From an uncultured Erysipelotrichaceae bacterium (lineage in GTDB: Bacteria; Bacillota_I; Bacilli_A; RF39; UBA660), in NCBI GenBank assembly GCA_902798815.1, contig CADBYH010000006.1, forward strand, positions 1 to 58,818: a stretch of 58,818 nt of DNA, in the 5' to 3' direction. The notes beneath the pieces were generated by a model, which was not told where the DNA came from, did not search any database, and was given only the letters and a program-made list of their open reading frames with translations. Positions 1 through 7,562 of this stretch are shown here, piece by piece. Within the stretch, counting starts at the first letter, position 1; each line of letters opens with the position of its first letter. The translations under genes were made by a program, and so were the position numbers.

Positions 1-95
1 ATTTAAACCAATTTATTCCATACAAAAGGAACGAGAAGTTTGAAAAAATTTTTTGATAAGATTTAACTTCCCGCATTTGTTTAATTATAATCAAA

Positions 96-1355
96 TGTAT
101 TTTGGCTTAGATTTGTATTTTGGTTTAGATTATTTTTTTAATAATCTATAGGAAAGATCGATGTCATCATATTCGATCTTTTTTATATTTAATTTATTAA
201 TATTACTTTTACCTAAATAGAGTAATGCACAATCGTATGGTGAATTATTATTCAAAGATATTCTTGGCGTAGAATTAATATGACTAGCTATAAGATAACA
301 ATCTTCTTGTGTTAAAGAAGCAAAAGATGTTCCTTTAGGTAATATATATCTTATAAATTCATGATTCTTTTCTATTGAACCTTTTTGCCATGAGCAATTA
401 GGGTCACAATAGAAAATTGAACACACCTTTTCTCCAGTGTTTAAATCAATTTCAATAGATTTAGGATCAGAAAATTCAGTTCCATTATCTGTCAGTATTA
501 CTTCAAATAATCTTTTAAATTCATTAATTCCAATTAATTTCTTTATATTATTAAATACCTCAGTAACGTATACTGACTTTTTATATGGAAGTAAGTATAT
601 AATCATAAAGTTAAATTGTCTAAAAAGTAAAGTAAGCATACACTTACCACCTTTGCCTCCTTGTGTACCAATAACAGTATCCATCTCAACAATAGAAGCG
701 TTAGGGTTGTGTTCTATATAATCCTTAAAATCAGTATAGAATCTATTAACTTTAATAGAAGTATCAACTTTTTCTTTATGGTAATCATATTCCTTTTTAA
801 ATCTCCATTTAACTTTTCTTTGTAAGTCAATATTTCTAACATTAAGAATGCCTAAATCAATGTACTTATAAAAAGTAGGTTTGGAAAATTGAAGTAACTC
901 AGAATGAGAAATATAAACTTGATTAACAGAATGATTCTTATAAATCATCAAAGGAGCGATAATATCATTAATAGAAGCAATTTCTTCTTTAGTTATTTTA
1001 AGATGTTCTCTTTGAGATATTAAGGTTTGTTTATATTCATTATAAGCAATGTGGGCATTATAAGAATATTTTTGCTTTTTACAATGATTAAATTTCTCAC
1101 ATGCATTACATACATAAGGTGGTTTATTTTCAAAGCAACAAGGTCTGTCCTTAGAAGCGGTACCTCTTAAAAATCTATGTTTTAAAACGTCTTTAGAAAT
1201 AGAAGTTCTATCTTTACCAAGTCTATTGGCAATTTGAGTAAAATTATAATTATGGTTCAAGAACTCTTCAATAACACATCTATCTTCAAAAGAAAAATGT
1301 TTGTATTTTTTGACTTTCATAAAAAAGTCCTCCTTTCTTGATAAGCCAAAATACA
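96..1355 (-). mobile_element. IS30-family insertion sequence
   Basis: A transposase gene is enclosed by a perfect 14-bp terminal inverted repeat, TGTATTTTGGCTTA at 96-109 and its complement at 1342-1355. Directly inside the left end the repeat occurs again in tandem (96-113 and 114-131, one mismatch over 18 bp), so the left end carries two copies of the motif and the right end one. I could not find a convincing target-site duplication, so the outer limits are approximate. The transposase frame is open and all catalytic residues are present, so the element looks recently active. Just beyond the right end is the tail of a broken gene. Confidence 0.8.
130..1320 (-). CDS. IS30 family transposase
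   Basis: DDE transposase of 396 residues that cuts and joins the IS ends. The N-terminus has an IS30 helix-turn-helix (FEDRCVIEEFL, then a second helix around FTQIANRLGKDRTSIS). This is followed by a small Cys cluster (CCF, CNAC, HCKKQ) and an integrase-core fold with the expected acidic residues in MDTVIG, LTDNGTEF and KGSIEKNHEF. The start is set at 1320 (MKVKKYKHF) because a strong AAAGGAGG site lies just upstream. A longer frame to 1425 would run through the right terminal repeat and has no such site. The length is in the usual range for the family and no frameshift is seen. Confidence 0.93.
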   Translation of the reverse strand: MKVKKYKHFSFEDRCVIEEFLNHNYNFTQIANRLGKDRTSISKDVLKHRFLRGTASKDRPCCFENKPPYVCNACEKFNHCKKQKYSYNAHIAYNEYKQTLISQREHLKITKEEIASINDIIAPLMIYKNHSVNQVYISHSELLQFSKPTFYKYIDLGILNVRNIDLQRKVKWRFKKEYDYHKEKVDTSIKVNRFYTDFKDYIEHNPNASIVEMDTVIGTQGGKGGKCMLTLLFRQFNFMIIYLLPYKKSVYVTEVFNNIKKLIGINEFKRLFEVILTDNGTEFSDPKSIEIDLNTGEKVCSIFYCDPNCSWQKGSIEKNHEFIRYILPKGTSFASLTQEDCYLIASHINSTPRISLNNNSPYDCALLYLGKSNINKLNIKKIEYDDIDLSYRLLKK

Positions 1356-1428
1356 AGTATATATAATATCTTATTCCCCCACAAAAGTTAAGAAGTAAGT
1401 TCTCGCAAGCTCGATTCCGTGACATTAA

Positions 1429-1686
1429 CTATTTAATTTACATGGAACTATTATATTGAATCCTAATGGTAAATTCCATATAAAAACAAATTTTGAACAA
1501 TCATCAGGGGATGCCAGAAATATAGATGAAGATGGTACTTATAGAGTTGGCACTGCAATTAATTCATATGACACACAACCAGCAATTCATTTTACTACTA
1601 ATAGTGGTTATAAATTTACATATTATGTTGTTAATGATACTTATATGAATAGTCAGTGGATTATATATAATTATAGTGGAAATTAG
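1429..1686 (+). pseudogene. 5'-truncated C-terminal fragment of a secreted-domain protein
   Basis: An open frame runs from just after a TAA at 1426 to TAG at 1686. It encodes about 85 residues (GTIILNPNGKFHI ... WIIYNYSGN). There is no ATG or ribosome site near its beginning; the only candidate is a poor TTG at 1456. The pattern resembles the C-terminal domain of the next protein: a GT/GI-strand, L-x-PNG, then GTY, then Y-x-F/Y-x-Y strands, and an SG end. The simplest reading is the tail of a paralogue whose front was removed or separated by the adjacent IS30 insertion. The missing part is not visible in the 95 bp left of the IS. Confidence 0.55.
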
Positions 1687-1709
1687 ATAGAAATTTTTCT
1701 ATCTTTTTA
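1685..1709 (+). terminator. Rho-independent terminator
   Basis: Perfect stem AGATAGAAA/TTTCTATCT with a 2-nt loop followed by a run of T. It overlaps the stop codon of the truncated frame and isolates the next gene. Confidence 0.7.
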
Positions 1710-1734
1710 ATTATTAAATTCTTACTATATATGA

Positions 1735-1740
1735 TATAAT
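1735..1740 (+). promoter_or_regulatory. -10 box of the promoter for the coiled-coil membrane protein
   Basis: Consensus TATAAT follows the terminator. The predicted start of transcription is near 1747, which lies after the first in-frame ATG (1746) and so supports the later ATG at 1764. No clear -35 box is seen. Confidence 0.55.
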
Positions 1741-1763
1741 CATGTATGAAAGGTTGGATTGAT

Positions 1764-3041
1764 ATGGGTAAAGAGAAAGATAATGGGTTCGATAAAGAAA
1801 AAAAAAGTAAGATTTCTAAGAAAACTATTATAATTGTTGTTTTATCTATATTAGTTGTTGCATTAGCTTGTATAATTGGATGGCTTGTTTATAATAATTC
1901 ACAAGCTGATAAAACTACAGGAACTGAATGGTCAGATAAGTATTATGAATTTTTAAAAAATCAAAATAAAAATAATAAACTAAATTGGTTATTTGAAGAT
2001 AAAACAGAAATAAGTTTTGTTGAGAGTAAAGAGATTGAGGATCCTATAATGTTAGTTAAATCTGATAAAAAATGTGATCTTGATAAAAATGGTTGTGAAT
2101 CAATACAAGTATTAGGTATTGTTGATGGAGAAGTACAATGGTTTTCAGGGTATACTGCATCAAATGTTGATTCAAAATTATATTATGATATAGAAAAGAA
2201 AGAATATAAATACTATATAAAAGATGGTTTTGATAATAATGATATGTACTATTCTTTAGATACTATTGTAACTGACCATGAAAAATATGATGCATATATA
2301 GAAGCTGAAAAAAGAGGAATTACTGATTATAGTTCAGAGGAATATTCTAATTTAATAACTGAAATAGTTGAGAAGATGGAGAAAGATCCAACAAGAGAAG
2401 TAATTAATATTAATAAAGAAAATGAAAAAGTAGTGCAGGAAACAGTAGATGGTAAAACAATAGAATATAATACAATTGATTCTAAACTTGTAGATACTGG
2501 TGTTGAATCAGAGTACTTTGATTATGATAGAGATATGAAACCTACAAAAATAAGAAAAGAAATAATTAAAGGAAAAGATGAATATAAAAAAATAGAAAAA
2601 CATATTACAAAGAAAATTGAAAAGGTTGTTAAAAAACAAGTCGATTTAATTGAAAAAACTAAACAAGATATAGAAAAAGCTAAAGCAGATAAAGCTGCAG
2701 CTGAAGAAGCAAAAAGAGCAGAAGAAGAGGCTAAAAAAGCAGAAGAAGCTGCTAAGGCAGGATTAAAAGTTGGAAACTATACTTTAAAATATGGTAAATA
2801 TGTTGGAGAAGCAGCAGCGGAAGGAATTACATTAGTATTAAGCCCTAATGGGCAATGTACCTATAATGGAGCAAGTTGTACATATACAATTGGGACATAT
2901 GACTTTGCTCAGGATGAATCAACTAGAGGAAGTTATCATACATGCTTGATTGTAAATGCTGATTATACATATCATTTAATGCCATATTCTAATACATCTA
3001 TAGGTGACGGAGATATTAATTCTTTTAACTTTTCAGGATAA
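1764..3041 (+). CDS. Membrane-anchored coiled-coil protein with C-terminal beta domain
   Basis: Protein of 425 residues, function not recognised. It has a charged N-terminus, one transmembrane helix at about residues 20-44 (IIIVVLSILVVALACIIGW), an extracellular acidic region, then a Lys/Glu/Ala-rich coiled coil (AAEEAKRAEEEAKKAEEAAKAG) and a final domain of about 90 residues beginning GNYTLKYGKYVG. That domain has two cysteines (GQCTY, ASCTY) that could form a disulfide. The start at 1764 has the AAAGG site at 1749 correctly spaced, whereas an ATG at 1746 lies at the promoter. The last domain resembles the neighbouring truncated fragment, suggesting a small paralogous family here. Confidence 0.75.
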   Translation: MGKEKDNGFDKEKKSKISKKTIIIVVLSILVVALACIIGWLVYNNSQADKTTGTEWSDKYYEFLKNQNKNNKLNWLFEDKTEISFVESKEIEDPIMLVKSDKKCDLDKNGCESIQVLGIVDGEVQWFSGYTASNVDSKLYYDIEKKEYKYYIKDGFDNNDMYYSLDTIVTDHEKYDAYIEAEKRGITDYSSEEYSNLITEIVEKMEKDPTREVININKENEKVVQETVDGKTIEYNTIDSKLVDTGVESEYFDYDRDMKPTKIRKEIIKGKDEYKKIEKHITKKIEKVVKKQVDLIEKTKQDIEKAKADKAAAEEAKRAEEEAKKAEEAAKAGLKVGNYTLKYGKYVGEAAAEGITLVLSPNGQCTYNGASCTYTIGTYDFAQDESTRGSYHTCLIVNADYTYHLMPYSNTSIGDGDINSFNFSG

Positions 3042-3210
3042 GTGAAATTATAAATCTTTATAAACAATTTTAAATTCTATCTACTAATTTACCTACCCAG
3101 ATATGGTAAATAAATATAAAAATATATAAAAGTAGATAAATAAAAAAGCCTTATAAATAAGACTTCAGTACCAATTTAAACTTATAAAAATGAAATTTAG
3201 GTAGCCCCCT

Positions 3211-3241
3211 GAAGACACTGTCGTGAGACAGTGTCACTTTA
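3211..3241 (+). repeat. GNRA-capped hairpin, copy 1
   Basis: The 9-bp perfect stem GACACTGTC/GACAGTGTC is closed by a GTGA tetraloop, preceded by CCCTGAA and followed by CACTTTATTTT. A second copy at 4919-4951 keeps the loop and flanks but has different, still paired, stem bases. It may act as a terminator or be part of a mobile or structured RNA element. Confidence 0.6.
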
Positions 3242-3292
3242 TTTTATAAGGGTTTTAGAGATAAAGTAACTATTTTCAAACGACATTTAAAC

Positions 3293-3332
3293 GACATTCC
3301 TGAAAATTACTGATTTTAGGAGTGTCTTTTTT
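3293..3332 (+). terminator. Terminator-like hairpin
   Basis: A long stem (GACATTCCTGAAAAT against ATTTTAGGAGTGTC, one bulge and one wobble) is followed by six T. It could end transcription from the membrane-protein gene or from a lost gene. Confidence 0.6.
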
Positions 3333-3365
3333 GTTGCCTACATATGCCGATTAAATGTAAACATA

Positions 3366-3393
3366 ATAAAACCCAGCACGTACTACTGGGTTT
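3366..3393 (-). terminator. Terminator of the RHH gene
   Basis: Stem AAACCCAG/CTGGGTTT with a 10-nt loop. On the minus strand it is followed by TTTTATTAT and lies two bases past the stop codon. Confidence 0.75.
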
Positions 3394-3394
3394 A

Positions 3395-3580
3395 CTATTT
3401 TCCACTATCTTTAGATTTGTCATTCATATTTTCTAGAGCATATTCACATGCTTGAATAACAAATCTTGAAAATGTTACATTTTTACCTTTAATTGCTTCT
3501 TCAATTTTATTAATTAATGGTAATGGAAATCTAATAGTCTTATTTTCAGTTTCGATTTTATCATCTTTTATCTTAAACAT
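3395..3580 (-). CDS. Ribbon-helix-helix-type small DNA-binding protein
   Basis: 61 residues. It begins with a short polar stretch, then a beta-strand NKTIRFPLPL, then two helices (INKIEEAIKGKN and FSRFVIQACEYALENM), which is the arrangement of Arc/MetJ-type RHH repressors. The family is a strong pattern match; the target is inferred. The start MFKIKDDK at 3580 has a GAGGTTGAT site; a longer frame to 3643 would run through the promoter. The gene diverges from a thioredoxin-like gene. Repeated ATGCATTG motifs lie between its own -35 and -10, so autoregulation is likely. No toxin partner is next to it. Confidence 0.75.
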   Translation of the reverse strand: MFKIKDDKIETENKTIRFPLPLINKIEEAIKGKNVTFSRFVIQACEYALENMNDKSKDSGK

Positions 3581-3599
3581 AGTATCAACCTCTACATTT

Positions 3600-3690
3600 A
3601 TAGTATTACGATTAATACACAAAGTATGCATTGCACAATGCATTGTAAACGTACTTGATTTGTGATATTATGATAATGTAAATATAATAA
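3600..3690. promoter_or_regulatory. Divergent promoter region with candidate RHH operator
   Basis: Two ATGCATTG direct repeats (3626-3633 and 3638-3645) also form the inverted repeat GCATTG-CA-CAATGC at 3628-3641. On the minus strand TTTACA and TACTTT flank these repeats at 17-bp spacing. On the plus strand TTGTAA (3643-3648) and TATTAT (3666-3671), also 17 bp apart, overlap the second repeat. A regulator bound here would block both promoters. The sequences are seen; binding is inferred. Confidence 0.5.
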
Positions 3691-3702
3691 TAGGAGATTT
3701 AT

Positions 3703-4785
3703 ATGATTAGTAATTCAAAAACTGTAATAAGTTTAAAGAAGCTTATTTTATTATCTATTATATCTTTCATATATATACTGTTTAGTCCACTTTCTGTTTA
3801 TGCAAAAGATAAAGTTAATATATATTTTTTTAATGGAGAAGGTTGTTCTCATTGTGAAAAATTTAAAACTTGGATAGATGAAATAAAACCTGAGTATGGG
3901 GATTTATTTGAATTAAAAGAATATGAAACTTGGAGTAATGAAGAAAACGCAAAATTAATGAATAAAGTTGCTGATATAAGAGGAGAAGAAGTTGAAGGGG
4001 TTCCATATATTGTGATTGGAGAACGTTCATGGATTGGATTTCATGAGAGTTATACTTCAGAAATGATTACTACAATTAAAAGTGAGTTTGAAAAGGACTC
4101 ATCTGAAAGATATGATGTTATGAATTTAGTCAATGGTAATAATAGTAATCAAAAAACAGATTCTTCGTTAAATAATATAGAAGATGAATCAAATGGTGAT
4201 AATAGTTCTATAGCGGCTTTACTTATAATTATTGGGATTGGGGTTATAATATTAGCAATTGCTTTAATTCCAAAATATAATAAAGTTAAAAATGACGAAA
4301 AAGAAAAAGAAAAATTTATTAGAATGACAATTTTTGGAACAGGAATGGCAGTAGTCGTAGTTGTTATGTTTTTATTGTTTAATTCAGATACAGATAGTGG
4401 AAGTGGGTCTAGTAGTAATGTTATAAAAGATGTTACTGGATTAGTTGAAAGTAATTCTTCAGATGTTAATAGAGAATTAGGAGTTTATATATTAGGAGCA
4501 TCTGGTTCTATAGAGAGAGTAAATTCATCAAATTGTTCAATTAAAGATCAAGATGATTATGGAAGATATGCTTTGTATTGTTCTATTGATTATAGTGGTT
4601 ATACTAATGGTTCCGGTATTCTTAAGTCGGGTACTGGAAGTGTATATGTTGGCTATTTAAATACTGGCGATGGAAAGTTTAATTATAAAATTGTTGCAAC
4701 ACATTATTCTAATGGAGATGCTTTAGATTATTTGAAATCAAGGATATGCTGGAATAGTAATTCATCAGATATGTTGTGTAATTAG
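3703..4785 (+). CDS. Membrane-anchored thioredoxin-fold protein
   Basis: 360 residues. A signal or anchor segment at about 10-34 is followed directly by a thioredoxin-like domain with active-site C48-S-H-C51 (GEGCSHCEKF) and a cis-proline segment GVPYIVIG. After a Ser/Asn-rich linker come two further transmembrane helices (about 167-189 and 207-226) and an extracellular tail with several cysteines (SSNCSIK, ALYCSID, SRICWN, MLCN). It likely handles thiol-disulfide exchange outside the membrane; the substrate is unknown. The start has an AGGAG site 5-9 bases upstream. It is divergent from the RHH gene. Confidence 0.8.
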   Translation: MISNSKTVISLKKLILLSIISFIYILFSPLSVYAKDKVNIYFFNGEGCSHCEKFKTWIDEIKPEYGDLFELKEYETWSNEENAKLMNKVADIRGEEVEGVPYIVIGERSWIGFHESYTSEMITTIKSEFEKDSSERYDVMNLVNGNNSNQKTDSSLNNIEDESNGDNSSIAALLIIIGIGVIILAIALIPKYNKVKNDEKEKEKFIRMTIFGTGMAVVVVVMFLLFNSDTDSGSGSSSNVIKDVTGLVESNSSDVNRELGVYILGASGSIERVNSSNCSIKDQDDYGRYALYCSIDYSGYTNGSGILKSGTGSVYVGYLNTGDGKFNYKIVATHYSNGDALDYLKSRICWNSNSSDMLCN

Positions 4786-4810
4786 TAAATAGATAATCTA
4801 ACCAAAATAA

Positions 4811-4853
4811 AATACGGTTTACAATATAATCATTGTGAACCGTATTATTTTAA
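4811..4853 (+). terminator. Rho-independent terminator
   Basis: 15-bp stem (AATACGGTTTACAAT against ATTGTGAACCGTATT, one T-G wobble) followed by ATTTT. Confidence 0.75.
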
Positions 4854-4918
4854 TTTGACTATAAAATAGGTATCTTCTGATTAATGGTGAATGATAACAT
4901 ACGTACTCAATACATTCC

Positions 4919-4951
4919 CTTAAGACCTAGTCGTGAGACTGGGTCACTTTT
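4919..4951 (+). repeat. GNRA-capped hairpin, copy 2
   Basis: CCCTTAA, stem GACCTAGTC/GACTGGGTC, loop GTGA, then CACTTTTTT. Same loop and flanks as the copy at 3211. The stem differs at three consecutive positions, with pairing kept each time (A-U to C-G, C-G to U-G, U-A to A-U). With its T run this copy looks like a working terminator. Confidence 0.6.
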
Positions 4952-5048
4952 TTGGTATTAAAAAAGAGTGAATTAAAAAACAATTATGATTTTTAGTTTA
5001 ATTTTAGGTGTTTTTTCTATTTGATGTTTCTCTTCTTTATATAATGAT

Positions 5049-5074
5049 ATAACTTGAAGTTATGACAATATAAT
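5049..5074 (+). promoter_or_regulatory. Promoter with palindromic candidate operator
   Basis: The palindrome ATAACTT-G-AAGTTAT (5049-5063) ends six bases before TATAAT (5069-5074), so it covers the region where the spacer and -35 would be. The regulator is unknown. Confidence 0.4.
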
Positions 5075-5132
5075 TTACAGGTATTTGAATCTTATAAAAA
5101 TGTATAATACTATGGCACTAGGTGGTGAAGTT

Positions 5133-5732
5133 ATGAGTTCTTTAGTATTATATAGTGGATTATTGAAGGATGATCATTATTGTTTAATAAAAACAATGCA
5201 TGATTTTGATGATTTTAAGAAAGTGATTAAAGTTTTTTCAGAAGATCCTTATAATGAGGTGTTATCTGATCAAGATTGTATTGATGAATTTGATTCTTAT
5301 GAGAGAAATGGTTTTGTTATAGGAGGTTATGTAGATGGACAAATTCAAGGTATTAATTGTATTCTGAATGATGTTCCTGAGGATTATTCTATAAATTTTG
5401 TTAATCCTAAAAGAATTGCATATTATTCTGGTCTTGCAGTTTTGAAAAATTGTCAAAAGAATGGTTTAGGTTGGAGATTAGTAACTGAAACAGATAGATA
5501 TATACAAGAGTTAGGTAAGTATGATTATTCTTTTGCTAGGATTAGATGTTTTGATTCTCAATCAGAAGGTATTTTTAGGAAACATGGTTTTATTGATGCT
5601 TATCAAGATGAAGAACTAATTGTTGATGATGTTACTTACTTGAGAAATACTGGGGTATATGATCATGATTTAAGAAAATATATGGTGAAGAAATTAATTT
5701 CATCTACAGATAATTCTTATTATAAGAGGTAG
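5133..5732 (+). CDS. GNAT family N-acetyltransferase
   Basis: 199 residues; transfers an acetyl group from acetyl-CoA to an unidentified amine. The acetyl-CoA motif is seen in SGLAVLKNCQKNGLGWRLV (Q-x-x-G-x-G), followed by the usual beta-5/alpha-4 segment ending SEGIFRKHGF. The start MSSLVL at 5133 is chosen for the AGGTGG site at 5120; upstream in-frame starts lack one. The gene ends 3 bases before the YgjV-like gene, so the two are cotranscribed. A LysR regulator and an M20 deacylase lie downstream; together they suggest amino-compound acylation and deacylation, which is inference. Confidence 0.8.
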   Translation: MSSLVLYSGLLKDDHYCLIKTMHDFDDFKKVIKVFSEDPYNEVLSDQDCIDEFDSYERNGFVIGGYVDGQIQGINCILNDVPEDYSINFVNPKRIAYYSGLAVLKNCQKNGLGWRLVTETDRYIQELGKYDYSFARIRCFDSQSEGIFRKHGFIDAYQDEELIVDDVTYLRNTGVYDHDLRKYMVKKLISSTDNSYYKR

Positions 5733-5735
5733 ATT

Positions 5736-6281
5736 ATGAATAATTATTTTTTATCTCAAATATTTGTTATTATTGCAAGTGTTTTTATAGGTTTTTCTTA
5801 TCAAGCAAAAAGTAAGAAAAATGTAATGTTATTATGTGTTATCTATTGTGTTTCTTATGGTATACATTATTTATTGTTAGGTGCATATACTGGTATGTAT
5901 ATGACATTGATTAGTGCTTCTAGGAATATTATGTTTTACTATAATGCAAAAAAAGGAAAACGGAATAAACTTGGTTTTTTATTATTTTTTGTTGGTATTG
6001 CTATTGTAGCAGGTGTTTATTCTTATGATGATTTTTTTAGTGTATTATCTATGTTTGCTAATATATTGTCTACTTATTCTATTTGGCAAGATGATGTTTA
6101 TAAATATAGAAAGTTAGCTATTCCTGTTAGTATTTGTTTTATTCTATATGCGTTCAGAATTAATTCAATATTTTCAATTGTGGTTGAATGTATATTGCTA
6201 ATAGTTGAAGTGACTAGTATAATTGGTATTAAGTATGAGAAAAAGGAAGGAATTGATTGTTATAATGAAGTACAATATTAA
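5736..6281 (+). CDS. YgjV-like multi-pass inner membrane protein
   Basis: 181 residues with about five to six transmembrane helices and little soluble sequence. The pattern (FIGFSYQAKSKK near the N-terminus, HYLLLGAYTGM, a second half with FANILSTYSIWQDD) fits the YgjV/Imp-YgjV family, whose role is not established. The start follows the acetyltransferase stop with an AAGAGG site inside the end of that gene, so translation is probably coupled. Family assignment is by pattern memory, not search. Confidence 0.65.
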   Translation: MNNYFLSQIFVIIASVFIGFSYQAKSKKNVMLLCVIYCVSYGIHYLLLGAYTGMYMTLISASRNIMFYYNAKKGKRNKLGFLLFFVGIAIVAGVYSYDDFFSVLSMFANILSTYSIWQDDVYKYRKLAIPVSICFILYAFRINSIFSIVVECILLIVEVTSIIGIKYEKKEGIDCYNEVQY

Positions 6282-6325
6282 TAATCGAAGAAGATATAAG
6301 CTCATACACTTGTAGAACTAAAAGT

Positions 6326-6365
6326 GATACAAGTGCTTTATTCGTGCTTGTATCGATTTTCTTTT
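6326..6365 (+). terminator. Rho-independent terminator
   Basis: Stem GATACAAG/CTTGTATC (6326-6333 and 6347-6354) followed by GATTTTCTTTT. Ends the acetyltransferase/YgjV-like operon. Confidence 0.65.
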
Positions 6366-6405
6366 CTGAATCTGTACAAGCATATACAGGATTGGAGAGG
6401 AAAAT

Positions 6406-6453
6406 ATGAAATTAATGAAAATAATTAATAAGATATTCTTTTTGGTACATTAG
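6406..6453 (+). CDS. Short leader ORF upstream of the M20 deacylase
   Basis: A 15-codon frame (MKLMKIINKIFFLVH, stop TAG) follows a strong GGAGAGG site with good spacing. It stops 11 bases before the ATG of the M20 gene, and that gene's AGGTGG site (6452-6457) overlaps the leader stop. This arrangement suggests translational coupling or a leader peptide. Peptide production is inferred, not shown. Confidence 0.45.
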   Translation: MKLMKIINKIFFLVH

Positions 6454-6464
6454 GTGGTGATTAT

Positions 6465-7517
6465 ATGGAAGAGAAAATTATAAAAGAAATAGTGGATAAT
6501 TCTTTGCAACTAATTAGTTGTGCTACTATAAGTGGTAATTTTGATGAATTTGATAAAGCATTTCAAATTATTAAGGAACAATTAAATGATTACTATATTA
6601 GAGAAGTAATTGTTGGTGATTATAAAAATTTAATCATTTCTAATACGGAGTCTAAAGATTTAGATATAATTTTTTGTTGTCATATAGATGTAGTACCTAA
6701 TGACAAATATAAGGGTATTATTAAGGATAATAAATTGTTAGGTAGAGGTTCTTTTGATATGAAAAGTCAATTATCTGTTGTTATGTCTTTATTAAAGAAT
6801 AATAAATCTGATAAGAAAATTGCTTTTTTTATTTCTAGTGATGAAGAAACTGGTGGATATTGCTGTAAAACAATGTTAGAGGAGTATAATGCATCTTTAG
6901 CAGTAATTCCTGATGGTGGAAAAAATTTTGAATTGATTGTAGAGGAAAAAGGTTTATTACAATTTAATATTCATTCGACAGGAATTTCAGCTCATGCTTC
7001 TGAACCATATAAAGGAAAAAATGCTATTTTAACTAATATGGAAATATATTATAAGCTTTTAGAAAAATATACACAACCAAAGAGTAACGACGATTTTAGA
7101 ACAACAATAAATCTTTCTAAAATTAATGGTGGTGGTGCTGTTAATATGGTAGCAGCTGAATCTACTATAACTTTAGATGTTAGATTCACTAAAGATTTTG
7201 ATCAGGATGTTTTCTTTAATTATGTTAAGGAGATTGCTCCTAATAGTGAAATTGAAATAATAGATCAAGGACCAATGTTTTATGTAAATTCAAATAATCC
7301 TTTAATTGTTGATTTTTTAGATAAAGCAAGTAATATTTTAGGATATCAACCTAAGATTAGTAAATGTGTTGCAACTAGTGATGCTATCTATTTTAGTGAA
7401 AAGGGTATTCCTACTATTTTAATTAATCCAAAAGGTGATTTTTGGCATACTAAAGATGAGTATGTTGAAATTGATTCATTATATTCTTTGTATTTATTAT
7501 TTAAGTCTTTGATTTGA
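6465..7517 (+). CDS. M20 family metallo-deacylase (ArgE/DapE type)
   Basis: 350 residues. Di-zinc amidohydrolase that removes an acyl or peptidyl group from an amino acid derivative. Ligand motifs are all visible: CCHIDVVP (His and Asp), RGSFDMKSQ (bridging Asp), SSDEETGG (catalytic Glu pair), IPDGG, and the C-terminal FWHTKDEY His. A lid/dimerisation domain sits in the middle (HSTGISAHASEPYKGKN). Length is typical. It is followed at 45 bp by a LysR regulator on the same strand, its likely regulator. The exact substrate cannot be told from sequence. Confidence 0.85.
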   Translation: MEEKIIKEIVDNSLQLISCATISGNFDEFDKAFQIIKEQLNDYYIREVIVGDYKNLIISNTESKDLDIIFCCHIDVVPNDKYKGIIKDNKLLGRGSFDMKSQLSVVMSLLKNNKSDKKIAFFISSDEETGGYCCKTMLEEYNASLAVIPDGGKNFELIVEEKGLLQFNIHSTGISAHASEPYKGKNAILTNMEIYYKLLEKYTQPKSNDDFRTTINLSKINGGGAVNMVAAESTITLDVRFTKDFDQDVFFNYVKEIAPNSEIEIIDQGPMFYVNSNNPLIVDFLDKASNILGYQPKISKCVATSDAIYFSEKGIPTILINPKGDFWHTKDEYVEIDSLYSLYLLFKSLI

Positions 7518-7562
7518 TTTTTTTATTATTTGTGTTAAGATAAACTCTTAAGTGGAGGACAT

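Larger units (their letters stand above)
3042..3394. other. Gene-free gap with two hairpins and a tandem 11-mer
   Basis: No credible gene. It holds a GNRA-capped hairpin (3211-3241), a tandem pair of AAACGACATT motifs at 3278 and 3289 (11 bp apart), a terminator-like hairpin (3293-3332) and the terminator of the minus-strand RHH gene (3368-3393). Confidence 0.6.
4786..5132. other. Gene-free gap
   Basis: Holds the terminator of the thioredoxin-like gene (4811-4853), the second GNRA hairpin (4919-4951), a 15-bp palindrome (5049-5063) just before a TATAAT (5069-5074), and the leader of the acetyltransferase gene. I see no gene in it. Confidence 0.6.

Noticed and set aside
437..721. Open frame on the plus strand inside the IS30 transposase
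   Set aside because: It is antisense to a transposase with all catalytic motifs and has no ribosome site.
3395..3580. Toxin-antitoxin module with the RHH protein as antitoxin
   Set aside because: No small toxin gene is adjacent; the divergent gene is a membrane thioredoxin-like protein.
3211..4951. Attachment sites (attL/attR) of an integrated element
   Set aside because: The shared part is a structured hairpin with changed stem bases rather than an identical core, and no integrase is present.
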